DNA of 64,000 nt, from the NCBI RefSeq assembly GCF_000350225.1, contig NW_005179083.1, forward strand, positions 118,063 through 182,062. Reading direction: 5' to 3'. Source of the DNA: Chondrus crispus. Its lineage: Eukaryota; Rhodophyta; Florideophyceae; Gigartinales; Gigartinaceae. A program made the translations under genes and the position numbers. The notes under the pieces are model-generated. The model did not search any database. It was not told where the DNA came from and was given only the letters and a program-made list of their open reading frames with translations. This document shows positions 31,641 through 42,816 of the stretch, in pieces. The first letter of the stretch is position 1, and each line of letters opens with the position of its first letter.

Positions 31641-34600
31641 CCGACGGCTTAATTAAAACCGGGGAACGGTATTGAGGCATGAGTGCAGCGCGCCCATCCG
31701 GCGGTGGTGTAGCGGTGGCGGGCGGACTCCCGCGTATGCCAATAGCAGTCAATGAAGGCCTGGGGAAGACGTCCGTGGCTCAGCTTTTTGGGCCCATTCA
31801 ATACGCTTGAAGCGATATTGATGAGGTTGACGGCGAATGCCGTGACCAGCGTCATGCGCAGATGGCGGTCACTTGTTCGCGGGACGGCCTTGGTATTTGT
31901 TCTGTCGGCTGTTGCACGCGACAAACACGTCTCGAGCTACTAACAAGTACTGTGTTTTCCCCTCAATTTTTCATAACTTTTCGAAGGCTGACCCTTGTTC
32001 AATTTTCGCCTTTCACCGCCAGTTCAGCGGCTCTCTGGCGACCTCCCTCTTTTCGATTAAATCACGCCCCACGAGGGCGGATCGCCGGTTCAAGCGTACC
32101 TTCACGTGCGCGCGTGCTCGTGTCCCAGGAGGTACATTACCTCAGCCTGAGACTACAGTAAATTTTCGTTTTCGTGGTACGACAGCGCCGGCCGTTTCGT
32201 TCATGTGAGGGGGGTCTCAGGCAGAATCGCCTAAGTCATTTCATTTCCCTTTCCCTCATTCTGTGTGATGACAAGCAAGGCGACTATCCTTGCTCTTTCT
32301 CTCTCGACAGCGCGGTCCCGTCGCTTATCTCATTATCCACTTCCTCCTGCGTCACCTCACTCGCGGGCGTATGCGTATCAACTGCATCCTTTTCACAGCT
32401 TCTCCCTCGGCTTGAAGGTAACCCACTCGTCACTCTGATACACCCCCTTATTCTTCGTGCAGAACAGTGGTCTGCTCCTCCTTTCCCGGCTGCTTCCCAC
32501 AGGGTCGGCGAGAATAGACAACTCTTGAGGGGTATTCGCGTCTATATCCTTCGCGACTCACACCTCATCAACGAGAAGTAGACACACACACGACCACAGA
32601 CTGACAAGCCCCTCGATCAATACGGTCATGAGTGATATTACTTCCTTACTGCCGTGCATTGTCCCCTATCGATTTCGCCTCGGTATTAATACTGTACCGT
32701 GCCGCAAGCCCAGCGCTATACCAGCCAATTCCACTCTTCCGGTTATTCGACGATCCAATCTCTTCCTGGTACCTCCCATAACTTGAGAACACACGCCGTA
32801 CAATAACGCGTGTACTACATCCGTCCTCTGCTCCTTGGCGTCGTCCTGAATTGCGTGAAACCCGAGACGCGGGACATCTTCCGTACTTTGGTCAAGGGGG
32901 GATTGATCTCGAAGATCATCGTCTCTTCAATGCCTTCCCCGAGATTCTCTCTCGGGTTCCACTCTATTTCACCCCTGTGACGAGATCCTGATGAGCTATA
33001 TAAAAAACAAAGGTCGACGACCAATGAATCAGAAAATAGCGAAGCTCGGTACAGCGCGGTCCCTCGCTGCATGTCATCAACAATCCCCTCATCATCGCAG
33101 TACGCGTCCTGCTCTTCGCACTCGTCCTTGCCGCGTCGTCGACGTTCCCCTTCCTTGATAATCGCCCTGTTTTCTCTTCCTTCGCGAGTATCCTCCTGTC
33201 TTCGCGATGACACTGTACGGCATCCGCGTCACACCCCGGTATCGATTTTTCTCCTGATCGTTGGGGATCCCCAATGTCCTGCATCATCGTCCCGTTTCGA
33301 GACGTTGTCCACGCAGGCTTCCCCAACATTCGTCGCACTGTCTCCCCCTCTTTTTCGTTGTCGTTGCCGGCTATACCTAACTACAGTTTCCATCTTACCA
33401 CCAAATGAGTAATAATATGGATCCTTCCGGTTCGGTGTTAACCCGTCACGGAGGGGGTGTCCACGGTAGCGGTAAATTATAACACCACCAACTCCTCTCG
33501 ACGGTGGCGGATACGACTCCAGTTAACGGGCGAATGGAACTGCAACCCCGGAGGGGATAGGGCTCAATGGGCGCACGCTTCCACCAGGCGGTGGAACGAC
33601 CAAACTGGGGAGCGTGCACTTGCCGCCCTCGAGAATAACCCGCACTACACAATCTGCTTCTTCCAATTTTTCCTCAGTTCTGGCCAAAGGGGTCGATGCC
33701 CCCCTTTACTCTGGGGGCGTACTGCCTCGGTCCCTAAGTACGTCGACCTCCGGCGGCCGGACAGTACAGTAGTGATCCACTTCTACTTTGGATCACTACA
33801 GTGGAGTACCTCTACTGTACTCCACCGGTGAGTAATCTGCACAGCACGTGGCTTTGATCCTGCCACCTGTACTCGTGGCAGAGGGCGCACCATGTGTGCT
33901 AGCTGGGACTCCCCCGGCTGACACTCCTATTACACTAATCTCTACGCCCCTACAGCAGGGCCTCCTAGTCTACTGTACTCTATCGGGACGTAACACGTAC
34001 GGCGGTACACGTGTCCATTCCGTCGCCACCTGTCACCCGTGGCGGTACGTGCACCCCGTGTACAAGCTGAGTTATCCCCTGCCTTTCCAGTATCGTCTGG
34101 TCACTCCTACGGGATCTCCCTCCGAGTCGTTACGTTTACCAACACCGGTCAGTACCCGTTCTCGCACAAAATGCGTGGACCTTCTCCTCTTCGGGGAAGC
34201 CTCAAAATAGTCGGACGGACAACTGCGGCCCAACGGTTGCTTCTCACGTCATTTCGCGTGTCGGTGCGAAAGAAACTCCTCTCAGGTCCGTCGCATGGTC
34301 AGCACGTGCACGGATCGTGCAGAGGTGTATTGTTCCTTCCCTTCATATTAGGTAGCCTCCTCTTCGTTCTCCTCTTGGTTCATGAAGACTGGCTGATCGT
34401 CCTAAGCCGTGCCCGGTCGAGCCCTTCGGCCTCACACAAAAAACGAAACAGAACAAAAACAAACACAAAACAAAAAGGAAATAAAGAACGAAACAGAACT
34501 TGAGTACATCGTGCAGAAATGGATATGCGCGCGATAGTGTCTTCCCCTGCTGATTATTCTCAACAATGTTTTTCCTCGATGAGGGCGTTAGTACTGGGAG

Positions 34601-34672
34601 AGTATGTGTTACGAAGCGGGTTTCTGACCCAGTATCGCGTCGGCTGGGGGCGACAACAACTAAAATAATTCC
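31641..34672. other. 3-kb non-coding stretch, probable decayed repeat sequence
   Basis: No domain recognised on either strand. A segment at about 32050-32160 is a diverged direct repeat of 34673-34796, next to chromovirus fragment 2, so part of this is old LTR sequence of that family. Two adjacent small hairpins at about 33770-33826 carry TACAGTAC-type motifs. The A-rich tract 34437-34498 resembles the A-rich tract 20604-20632. Confidence 0.5.
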
Positions 34673-34796
34673 TTTTCGACTAAACCACGCCCCTCGAAGG
34701 CGGACCGCTGATCCCAATTGTCACTTCACGTGCGTTCGTCGATGACGTGTGCGTGTATTCCGGTAGGCTCAGTGCCTCATCCGGGAGTACAGTACC
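34673..34796. repeat. diverged direct repeat (partner at about 32050-32160)
   Basis: Both copies begin TTTTCGA(T/C)TAAA(T/C)CACGCCCC and run through CACGTGCG-like and TCAG-TGCCTCA-like sequence to a CTACAGTA/GTACAGTAC end. The probable identity is LTR sequence of the chromovirus family whose pol fragment follows at 35041. Confidence 0.55.
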
Positions 34797-35040
34797 ACTC
34801 TAAGTCCTTTGAAAACGCGTCGCGCGTCCGTCCCTTCTTGTAAAGGGGTTCCCTGGGGAACACTTCCTTGCTCCTTTTGCTCCCGCTTCCCTCGTGCGGG
34901 GACAACTTCGTCCGTTCCTTCTTGTAATCCCTGACCCCTCCGTTGTATCTAACCTGCTAATTCTAAAGAGGATGGCTATCCCGTTTGTGCGTGCGCTACT
35001 TGAGCCGGTAGGGGTAACCATTTCTTTCGGAAATAAGTGA

Positions 35041-36575
35041 CTGCTGCGGTGCGGGGCAACTGCTCAATGGGCTCCCACGTCGCGTCTTCGTCTGCGTAAC
35101 CATACCATCTTACATTGAGAATTTATTCGTCATCTCGATACCCTTGATCGACGATCGTGTCAATCACGTACACCGGGTTTTCACTCACTTCTTCGCGCGT
35201 GGGATTATTTTCTTCCCCATAGTCCTGAAGATCCTACTATTTGTCCTGCGCTTCTAAACGGTTTAACTTCTTCGCGTTTTGCGAAGCCCCTCCTGACTGT
35301 GGGTTGGTAACCAACTCGCTAGAGTACACTGCGGCTGTTGCAAGCGCGCAGTGACTGTCCTCCTGAGCAGAGGTGCTTCCTCGTCCATCGCAGTTGGTCC
35401 CACTGAGAAACTGTAGCGCTTGACGTAGGCCGGTGACCGGCACATAGTTCATCGGACTTGGAGCTAATACTACCTTGTCACGCGATACCCGTTCCACCTG
35501 GTCGCCGATGACGATGACGACCGTCTCTTGATTTGACTTCTTAACCCGATATGGACCCGTGGCCACCTGGGCAAGTTTGTGCTTCGGTTTGCTCGCCGTG
35601 CCTTGCTCCTTTCGGAGGAATACATACGATCCTGCGGGGATGTCATACTTGGGCTTGCGAAGTCTTGCGTCGAAATTCGTTTGTACCGAGCTTGTTCTTT
35701 TCGTAGACTCTTCTCGGTGGTTCTCATTAAGCTCTCCAACCACGACTGCCACTTCAAATAGTAGGCTCGTGACGCGTCGAATTGCTCTAACTTGGGTTGC
35801 GCTTGTAGCGCAATGCTTCTCGGTGCCCGAGCTAGTACCGTCTCAAAGGGCGCGATGTTCGTAGTTCGTTGAACTTGCGTGTTGTATGCGTATGTCTCAG
35901 CGTCGCTATATAAGTCCCAATCCAGGTCCCAATCCTTTGGATGGTCTCCGACATACTTTTGCAACGCGTAAGTCAGCGTGCGATTGACTCCCTCAACCTG
36001 GCCGTTGGCCTGCGGATGATACGTTGTCGTGAAGACATTTCGTACTCCTAAATTTCTGCAGATGTTCTGATAGAACCGTACCGTGAACTGCGTACCGTTG
36101 TCGGATAAAATTTCACGGGCGGTCCATATACGAATACCCAATGGTGCACGAAAGCTTGCGCTATATGCGCAGCGGTAATGTTTTTGAGTGGTACGGTCCG
36201 TACCAGTTTTGAGTATCGATCGCTGATCACGATGTATCGGTTGCCTCGCTTCGTCGTGATTAATTCTCCGAGGATGTCGATAGCGACACACTCCAGAGGA
36301 GCATTGGGTGTGAACAAGTTCATTTCCTTCGTGTTTTTCTCCACTTCACCCTTTCTCGCGCACCTGCGGCGCAATTCTTAGCAACTGCGTAGCAGTCTAG
36401 TGCCATCGTAGGCCAATAAAAATGTTTTCTTAACGTCTTGTACAGTTTCCTGCCTCCAGGGTGGCCTGCCAATTTAGCATAATGGCTCAACCCCAGGATG
36501 CGGTCCGCTAATGACTGTGGTATCGCCACTTGTACAAACTCTGGTACCGTAAGACCAAGTCGATGAGCGAAAACT
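35041..36575 (-). pseudogene. chromovirus fragment 2 (Gypsy integrase plus chromodomain), heavily mutated
   Basis: Same family as fragment 1. From the 5' side (high coordinates): HRLGLTVPEFVQVAIPQSLA and the zinc-binding HPGGRKLYKTLRKHFYWPTM...AKNCAA; the core NRYIVISDRYSKLVRTVPLK; after a frameshift, ILSDNGTQF, TTYHPQANGQVEGVNRT and YAYNTQVQRTTNIAPFETV; then the GPY-like TGPYRVKKS. The chromodomain (35050-35175) reads YVIDTIVDQGYRDDE, a TAA stop, then ILNVRWYGYADEDATWEP. There are several frameshifts plus the stop, and a duplicated six-base unit giving DWDLDWDL. Its 5' edge at about 36575 cuts directly into the DIRS recombinase ORF. Confidence 0.87.
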
Positions 36576-37493
36576 TGTCTGGAGATAGTCTAGTGTAGGA
36601 TAGGATATGTGCCACTCGAGACCGATTTTTCCGTAAAGCAATTGCCAGGTCGATTGATCGTTCCGAAACTTGAATGTTGTCCATGCGAAGCGCAGCGCCA
36701 GCCTCCCCCTTTCGAAGAAGACGTAGGAAACCAGAACAGCGGTAGCGTTGCGAATGAACTGACGGTTGAGAGCAGGAGCGGCCATAGCAGCGTCGAATAT
36801 TTTCTTGGCTATGGTGCTCGGGAGGGCCCGTCGTTCCTTGTGTGCGTCCGGGTCGTTTTCCGCGCGGCGATCCAGTTCAGATTGTTGGTAGGCGGCCAGC
36901 GCGAGTTGGATGAGTGGGGTGTATTCAACGGGCAACTTGACGCGTTTGTGGGCCGTTACCACTGCGGAGACGTAATTCTTGACTGAACCGCCAGCAATCG
37001 TGCCTGAGTCGAAGAGCCAACCGAGGTACCTGAGCAAAGATTCTTCATCCGAAGCCCATGGGTCGATCCTTTCCAACGTACAGAACGTAGTCCACTTCTG
37101 CCAGAATCGCTCATTGCTCTTCCAGGTGTTGGGCGCCCGAGCGCGGTGAATTAGACCAGCGATAGTAGTCCCTCCGCCTGAGATTCGGACTCCGGCGGTA
37201 TGCAGGACTGAGCCACGAAGCGAAGCAGCTAGTGGAAGTTGCTGCGTATCGTCCAGACGGCTATTTTCCATGGTGGGGCTGGCAGGTGCTGTGGTGCCCA
37301 CAATGGTGGTAGATAGACGTCTGGCGCGTGAAACAGCTGAAACGTTCCGATTTCGTTGAGGTGACGACACCACGACTGAGCGGGCCACCACGGGGTGACC
37401 AGTAGGCCCTTTGCCGATTCCTGAATGATCTTCTCCACGAGGAGTGGGATGAGCTTGAGCGGTGGGTTCCAGAAGTTGATCGTCTGTCCCCAA
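36576..37493 (-). pseudogene. DIRS tyrosine recombinase (truncated)
   Basis: The N-terminal core-binding domain is clear: RAPNTWKSNERFWQKWTTFC, then LRYLGWLFDSG and SVKNYVSAVVTAHKRV. The start of the catalytic domain follows at RNATAVLVSYVFFERGRLAL, where the ARG-like catalytic arginine lies. The frame runs out of homology after LDYLQTSFRSS and enters chromovirus sequence in another frame. The essential HxxR and Tyr are absent, so it cannot act. It overlaps the RT-RNase H ORF by about 265 bp in another frame, as is usual in DIRS elements. Confidence 0.82.
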
Positions 37494-39185
37494 TGTTGCT
37501 GTAGCGCATCGATTCCTGAGGATCCCGGTGAGCGGTAGCGGCTGTTGAACCGGGGGCAGATCGTTGATTCTTGATCTGCGAACCGGTCGATTGTTGGATC
37601 CATCTCGTGTAAGAGCGCCCTGATTGTCCGGGTGTTGATCCTCCAGTCGTCCAGTGAACGCAAGCTAGAGAGGCGATCTGCGAAGCGGTTGACGGCAGAA
37701 GGGACGTATCGTGACTCGACTGAGATGCCCAGCTTGAGCAGTACCTTGTGTAACGCCCGCAACTCCTTCATGAGGGATGGTGAGCGCGTGGTCATTGTAA
37801 TGAGTATGTGGACCACGGCCTGATTGTCCTCCCATACGCAAAGATGGGTCCCCGTTCGAAGGTCGTCTGCGAATGCCTTTAGATTGTCCGTTACTGCCCT
37901 GAGTTTCAGAAAGGTGATGGGCTTCGTACGCAGATGCGGATTCCAAAGCCCTTTCGCTTCCCAGACCCCTGGTTCCCCCATCCTGAGGTCGTGTCCCAGT
38001 GTCCCTCCCATCCCAATTGAGGTTGATGCATCGGAGTACATTGCCATTGTGACTGTTTGGTGATGGAGAGGGCGCGTAGACGGTGATTTGACCAATTCCT
38101 TCCAGTGTACCAAGTCTTGGATGGCTGCGTGTTTGAGCTTCACGCGCCGCTTCGTTGGTCCCCGTAGCGAGTCGTACAGTGAACGGGTGTAGAAGCGGGC
38201 GAGAGGCATGGCCAGAGAGCATGAGATGGCCACCCCGAGGAAGTGGCGTAACAATGATGTTTCCACCAACCGACGGTTCTGTCGGGATTGCAATCCCTAC
38301 AGCATGCTGTAGCAGTTTCCGAGCGATGGCCTGAATCTTCTGAATCCGTTTGTCCGTTATCCCGAATACCTGAGCCTTGGTGTCGATCACGAAACCGAGG
38401 TGGTCCAACTGTTGCGACCCCTCCCAGCAGCCATTGCCTGGCATTCTGCGGAGACCGGTTTTCTGCAGCAGTTTGTCCAGGAGCCGCTGTGCTCTGCGGA
38501 GTTCGGTGTGGCTTGGAACTGCCACCAGAAAACCGTCCATGTATGGGTGGATGCGGAGATTGAGCCGGTCTCTGATGTACTCGACGAAAGGTCGCATGAA
38601 TTTGACGAAGTAGAACGGAGACAGCTTCCACCCAAACGGTAGGGCGATACAGCGAAAGTAACGTCCATCGATTCTGAAGAGGAACCAGTTGCAGATAGCC
38701 GGATGTAGCCTGAAATGATGGTACCCTTTCTCTATGTCGAACGAGAGCAGGTGGTCGTTCGGCTTGATTTCCAAAGCGAAGCATTCCAGTGTTTCCATTT
38801 TGACGGGAACAGACCGAAAGAGATCTGACTGTCGTTGGAGATTGACGACCAATCGTCGCTTTTCTGTGCGCACGATGAAGGCGTTTGAGATAGGGAATCC
38901 TTGCTTATTGAGGCGGTGAGCCTCCACCGGGGAGATTTCCTCGTAGACATGGCGGCGCGTGGCATCGGTGAGTTCGTTGCGTAGCCAGTCTAAATCCAAA
39001 GGTTCCACTGGGATCTCGGAGAGTACGAAGCGTGTGGCCAATTTGGCTGAGTTGACCGGTTTCTCGTACACCCCGAATTTGATGGCTCGGACTAGGAAGT
39101 GCGGAGCCCTGAGCCCTTCGGCCCAGAAACGTGCTTGGCGGTGTGGGTTGCGCCATAGCACAGAAGGGTCCGGTTTGCGGACCAT
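37229..39185 (-). pseudogene. DIRS reverse transcriptase-RNase H, frameshifted
   Basis: Frame 1 (39185 to about 38290) carries RT: VEAHRLNKQGFPISNAFIVR, HLLSFDIEKGYHHFRLHP, IALPFGWKLSPFYFVKF and the catalytic box HPYMDGFLVAV. The second Asp of the YxDD box is Gly here (about 38540), so the enzyme is probably dead. A frameshift near 38290 leads into frame 2 (to 37229) with RNase H (MAMYSDASTSIGMGG, LKLRAV, WEDNQAVVHI, SAVNRFADRLS) and then DRFADQESTICPRFNSRYR, WNPPLKLIPLLVEKI and TPWWPAQSWCRHL, a block typical of DIRS elements. The start ATG at 39185 overlaps the gag stop as TAATG. Confidence 0.87.
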
Positions 39186-40183
39186 TACTTGGAGCTAGAC
39201 CCGGAAGAGCCTGAGCCTCCTGAATTGGGGTTCCGCGGCGGATACCGCTGTGCCCCTCTTCCTGAGAGTCCTCTTGAGACACGTCCTGTAGCCTGTGTTC
39301 CCGAGTTGCGAGCAGCTTGTTTGTTGAACTCCTTGGCGTAGGCCTGGGAGCGGAGTTCGGCAAACTTCTCCTTGGTGTCCCTGTAGAGTTGGGAGACGTA
39401 GGGCTGATCTTGCTCGCGTAAGTACTTCTGGAGAAGTACCGCCTCAGACTTCCCTGATTCCACAGAGTCGGAGAAGAAGTCGACTCGCTCCTGCACCCGT
39501 TCGTACGAGGCTTGGAGATAGTGGTGTAGGACTGAAAAGGCCTCAGTAGCGGCTTGAGTGTTTCCAGTGGACAAAGCCTCCGCCACTTTGTGAGATGCGG
39601 CGAGGGCAGTTTCAGTGTTGTAACCGATGTTCCAGAGTACCTCAGCTTCCCAACCGTCCCTTGTATCCGATTCCTTGATGCGCCCGAACAGCTTCTCAGT
39701 TTCGGGAATGAAGCGTTTGGACGGGAATGGGGCCTGGTTAACAGGTTTCTGGAAGAGGTTGAGTTTCACAGTTTCCCCGTATTGTTGGCGTGTAGCGACG
39801 GTATCAGCGATTCCTTGAGCAGTCGGAGCTGGAAGAGTAAACTGAAGTCCCCGGCCGGCGTAGACGGCGTGAGCAGATGTGAGCTGCGGTGGGGCAGGGC
39901 CCGCGTGGGGGGTCCTGGCACCCGTTTGCTCTGCGGCCTGTGAAAACGGCGGAGCGGCTGGATCCTCAGCGGTAGCGGCAGTAGGGGCCGTACTAGCGGG
40001 GCAGTTATGGAGCAGCGAGAGAATCTGGGCGACCTGCGTTTCCAACGAGTTGACCTTGGTGACGAGAGCAGCAGATGGAGGGCGACTGGTAGAAGGCTGG
40101 TTTTCCAGAGTTGGCACTGGGCCAGAGATGCCTGCGGATCCGGACGAAGATTGTTCTTCTTCAGCATTAGGCATAATGCGCAA
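39185..40183 (-). CDS. DIRS gag-like ORF1
   Basis: 332 aa (or from the second Met, MPNAEEEQ). It has a Ser/Pro-rich N terminus, a short coiled coil (VTKVNSLETQVAQILSLL), a long Ala/Pro linker and a helical C-terminal domain (RIKESDTRDGWEAEVLWNIG, ALSTGNTQAATEAFSVLHHY), then a Gly/Ser/Arg tail. No zinc knuckle is seen. Gag role is inferred from position before RT, size and composition. The frame is intact. Confidence 0.72.
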   Translation of the reverse strand: MRIMPNAEEEQSSSGSAGISGPVPTLENQPSTSRPPSAALVTKVNSLETQVAQILSLLHNCPASTAPTAATAEDPAAPPFSQAAEQTGARTPHAGPAPPQLTSAHAVYAGRGLQFTLPAPTAQGIADTVATRQQYGETVKLNLFQKPVNQAPFPSKRFIPETEKLFGRIKESDTRDGWEAEVLWNIGYNTETALAASHKVAEALSTGNTQAATEAFSVLHHYLQASYERVQERVDFFSDSVESGKSEAVLLQKYLREQDQPYVSQLYRDTKEKFAELRSQAYAKEFNKQAARNSGTQATGRVSRGLSGRGAQRYPPRNPNSGGSGSSGSSSK

Positions 40184-40340
40184 GTTGTTGAGAGCCGGCC
40201 GTGACGATGATCCGTCTGGAGCTTGTTGAGTTGTGAAACTAGAACAAGCGACGACTTGAGGAAGAGAGAAGAGTGGTGAGAGAGTTTTTACGTGACTCTC
40301 TTATACAGCCCTGTTTTCGGACATTGGCCGAATTTCATTT

Positions 40341-40565
40341 CTGCCAAGTTCCATTACGCAAATGAAGAATCATTTCCAAGTCATAGTGGGGGTGCTAAAC
40401 CATGGCGTGTGACTTGGTGCTGATTCTTTTTTCTGCCAAGTTTCATTACGCGAATGAAGAATCATTCCCAAGTCATCGTGTGACTTGGTGCTGATTCTTG
40501 TTTTGCCAAGTTTCATTACGCGAATGAAGAATCATTCTTCAAATCATGGCCTGTGGCTTGGCGCT
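40341..40565. repeat. three tandem copies of a 65-90 bp repeat
   Basis: Units start CTGCCAAGTTCCATTACG (40341), CTGCCAAGTTTCATTACGCG (about 40433) and TTGCCAAGTTTCATTACGCG (about 40503). Each continues GAATGAAGAATCATT and then carries a TGACTTGG-GCTGATTCTT segment, so GATTCTT/AAGAATC and CCAAGTCA/TGACTTGG dyads recur. They lie at the 5' outer side of the DIRS gag. No gene. Confidence 0.88.
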
Positions 40566-42123
40566 GACTTCTCGCCAAGTCATCCTGACTTGTATTTGTA
40601 CGGCTGAAATGGTCCACTTGTTTTCCACTTTCTGCTGAGTTGTCGTGCGTTCCAACCGAAAAGCCCCCTTGTCCAGATTCACCTTTCAATTGCCAATGAA
40701 TGCACTAAATCGATGAGCTGGATGAATCAGTAGATTGCAGGTCACAGTAGAGCGGGAGTTTGCGATGTTGTACTACGTGTACCGACTGAGAAACGTACAT
40801 GTGTGGCAACAGGTGTAACTAGACGGAATTTGGCAGAGGCGAGAAAGTGTCCTCTCTTCCAAATTCCGACGCACTTCCGAGAATGAAATCGAGACTTATG
40901 CGACATACAACAAATGGATTGAATGGGTATTGAGCCCAACTGCACGAGCCGCCCTGATTGCGTAACTTGAGCAGCGAGCATCTGTACGTACACTAGTACA
41001 GTACGGCACGCTGGCAAGATCACGAGGATGCCCTCAACTTGCCACTCCCCCATACAATACAAGCATGACCGCACGGTCCACGACGACACGTACAGTATTC
41101 AGTACGCATGCGGCATCTATCGGAGCGGGTAAATTACTGTACAACGGTACTCGCGCGGTACTCGCCGCGGCACGTCTCTCGCGACGCGTGGGGCGCTTGG
41201 CGCACCGCACAGCGCACGGCAGGAAATTGGCGTCAACGACGGCAACAAAGACTGCGCGCCCTCTTCTTTCCCGGAGCGAGTCGCCGCCTGCAACGCACCT
41301 GACGTGAGCTTGGCGCGTCTCTTGTGCGGCGGTTGGGACGCTCGCAAGAAACGATCAATCGGGGCCATGGGCCGCGATTGGGTAGTGCGGGCACTACAGT
41401 ACTGTTGAGGAAGAACTGAACCCCACGTGTAAACGTGGACGAACGGATCGCGAACCGAAACAGGAGTGCACGTGCGCGCATGTAGGGAGCCGAAAGGGCG
41501 GGTAATCCAGTCTTCCGAAGGGAAAAAGGGGTGCAGCTGGTGTCGCGCGTAGCGCCAACGGCAAGGAGGACGGCAATGGACGGTAGGAGTTGGGGGGGGG
41601 GCAGCGCCGGGTGGTCGGGAGATGCTGGGTCGAAAGGAAAGGGGGCAGGGGAGGAAAGATCAGAGACAGCTGAGGCCTCCCGGGGAGTAGTACTTATCGC
41701 CTACCCTCAGAGATAGAGAGGGGAGGCAGCGAACTAGCAAAGAGTAAAGGAAGTGGGCGGATTCCCGACTTTACGACTCGCTCGGTGCCTCGCAGTTGGA
41801 TTACCGCAACAGTACTGTACACGCACTGTATCGCGCACGTGTGACTCGCTCATACCGAACTGCCGCTTGTTAGGCCAGCAATGCAAGCATGTTGCGCAGC
41901 GACTGTCGCTGCGGCCTGTCACTCCCGCGCCTTGTCCCTCGCACCATTGTCGCCGCGCGCGGCATAATTCGAGCCCCCACTTCTCTACCCGTCTTCTCTA
42001 GCTAGAGAAGACGGGTAGAGAAGTGGGGGCGACTAGTCTCCTGCACGCCCGCCTCTCGTTCAGCCGCCGCCCTTCCCCGGCGCTGCCTCTTGCTAAACTA
42101 TCACCCTCCCCGCTGAGCTATTC
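40566..42123. other. intergenic stretch with no supported gene
   Basis: Several TACAGTAC/GTACTGTAC motifs occur (about 40995, 41090, 41132, 41394, 41810). The perfect palindrome at 41973-42030 ends 93 bp before the transporter fragment. No domain is seen in the short frames. Confidence 0.6.
41973..42030. repeat. perfect 58-bp palindrome
   Basis: Two exact 29-bp arms with no spacer, centre TCTAGCTAGA. It lies just upstream of a transporter coding fragment that lacks its N-terminal two thirds or more. Confidence 0.96.
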
Positions 42124-42420
42124 ATGCGCAATATGTACATCATAGGCGTCGTTTGCTTTGTCGTCACGACGATATCATCCAATGTATGGGAGGTGTGCGG
42201 CGCTCTGCTTATGTTTGAAGTCATTTGCGGTTTGTACTTTCCGGCCATGGGTACCATGCGAGCAAAGTATGTTCCCGAGGTCACCCGATCCGCCATTATA
42301 AACTACTTTCGTCTTCCTTTGAATGTCATAGTCTGCCTCATTCTGTACAAAAACTATGGGAAACTACGGCGGGCCTATACCTTCGGCGCGCGCGCGAGCA
42401 GCAGGCGCGCCGAAGCGTAG
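42124..42420 (+). pseudogene. C-terminal fragment of an MFSD5-like (molybdate-anion) transporter
   Basis: 98 aa. The core CGALLMFEVICGLYFPAMGT then MRAKYVPEVTRSAIINYFRLPLNVIVCLIL matches the last membrane segments of the MFSD5/MOT2 major-facilitator subfamily, including the FE.C.G.YFP..G..R.KYVP block. About nine preceding membrane helices are absent and nothing upstream encodes them. The tail after YKNYGKLRR is GC-rich and probably not original. It may instead be a last exon of a gene whose other exons I failed to see, but the upstream 2 kb is non-coding. Confidence 0.65.
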
Positions 42421-42816
42421 ATGAGCAGCGACAGCGCGGCGAGCGCCGTAACGGCCGGCGGCGGCGGCGGCATGGCGAGCGCGATGGGCGGGCGCGCGGC
42501 GCGGGCTCTTCGCGACGGACGGCGCGCGCGGCATGGCGGACCGGAGGGAGCGGGTCTGGGAATGCCGCTGGGAGGGGCCGGGCGAGAGAGGATGGGGATA
42601 GTGGGCGGCACTGCCGGCCTTGCTGGACAGGGGCGGTGCGATCGGCGGGCTCTAATTCGAGGGGACACATCGACCAATGATCATTGGTGCCTCCATCATG
42701 ATGGAGGCGCGGGCATTGGCCTGGGGCCGGGACTCCTAAATCGGGTCTTGCGGGTCGGGAACGATGTCGAGGGTTGAGGACCTCTCTCTTCTCCTCCTTC
42801 CCTCGCCCTCGTCGCG
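42421..42816. other. GC-rich spacer between transporter fragment and SCO1
   Basis: No supported gene. A minus-strand frame ends with a hydrophobic stretch AVTALAALSLLIYASARLLL (about 42378-42470), but its length and start cannot be justified. Confidence 0.4.

Larger units (their letters stand above)
36576..40340 (-). mobile_element. DIRS-like tyrosine-recombinase retrotransposon, 3' truncated
   Basis: Minus-strand element with the DIRS order gag (39185-40183), RT-RNase H with a downstream FWNPP...TPWWPAQSW block (39185-37229 across a frameshift), and a tyrosine recombinase overlapping it (37493-36576). It has no DDE integrase. The recombinase ends at about residue 305, before the catalytic HxxR and Tyr are seen, because chromovirus fragment 2 begins there, so the right terminal repeat and internal complementary region are lost. 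The left boundary is uncertain; repeats at 40341-40565 lie just outside the gag. Confidence 0.85.

Noticed and set aside
31685-31760. tRNA gene
   Set aside because: A short GC-rich fold looked tRNA-like, but there is no T-loop GGTTCRA in place, no anticodon arm and no acceptor pairing.
40341-40565. CRISPR-like repeat array
   Set aside because: Only three long units, no regular unique spacers, no cas genes, and the genome is clearly eukaryotic.
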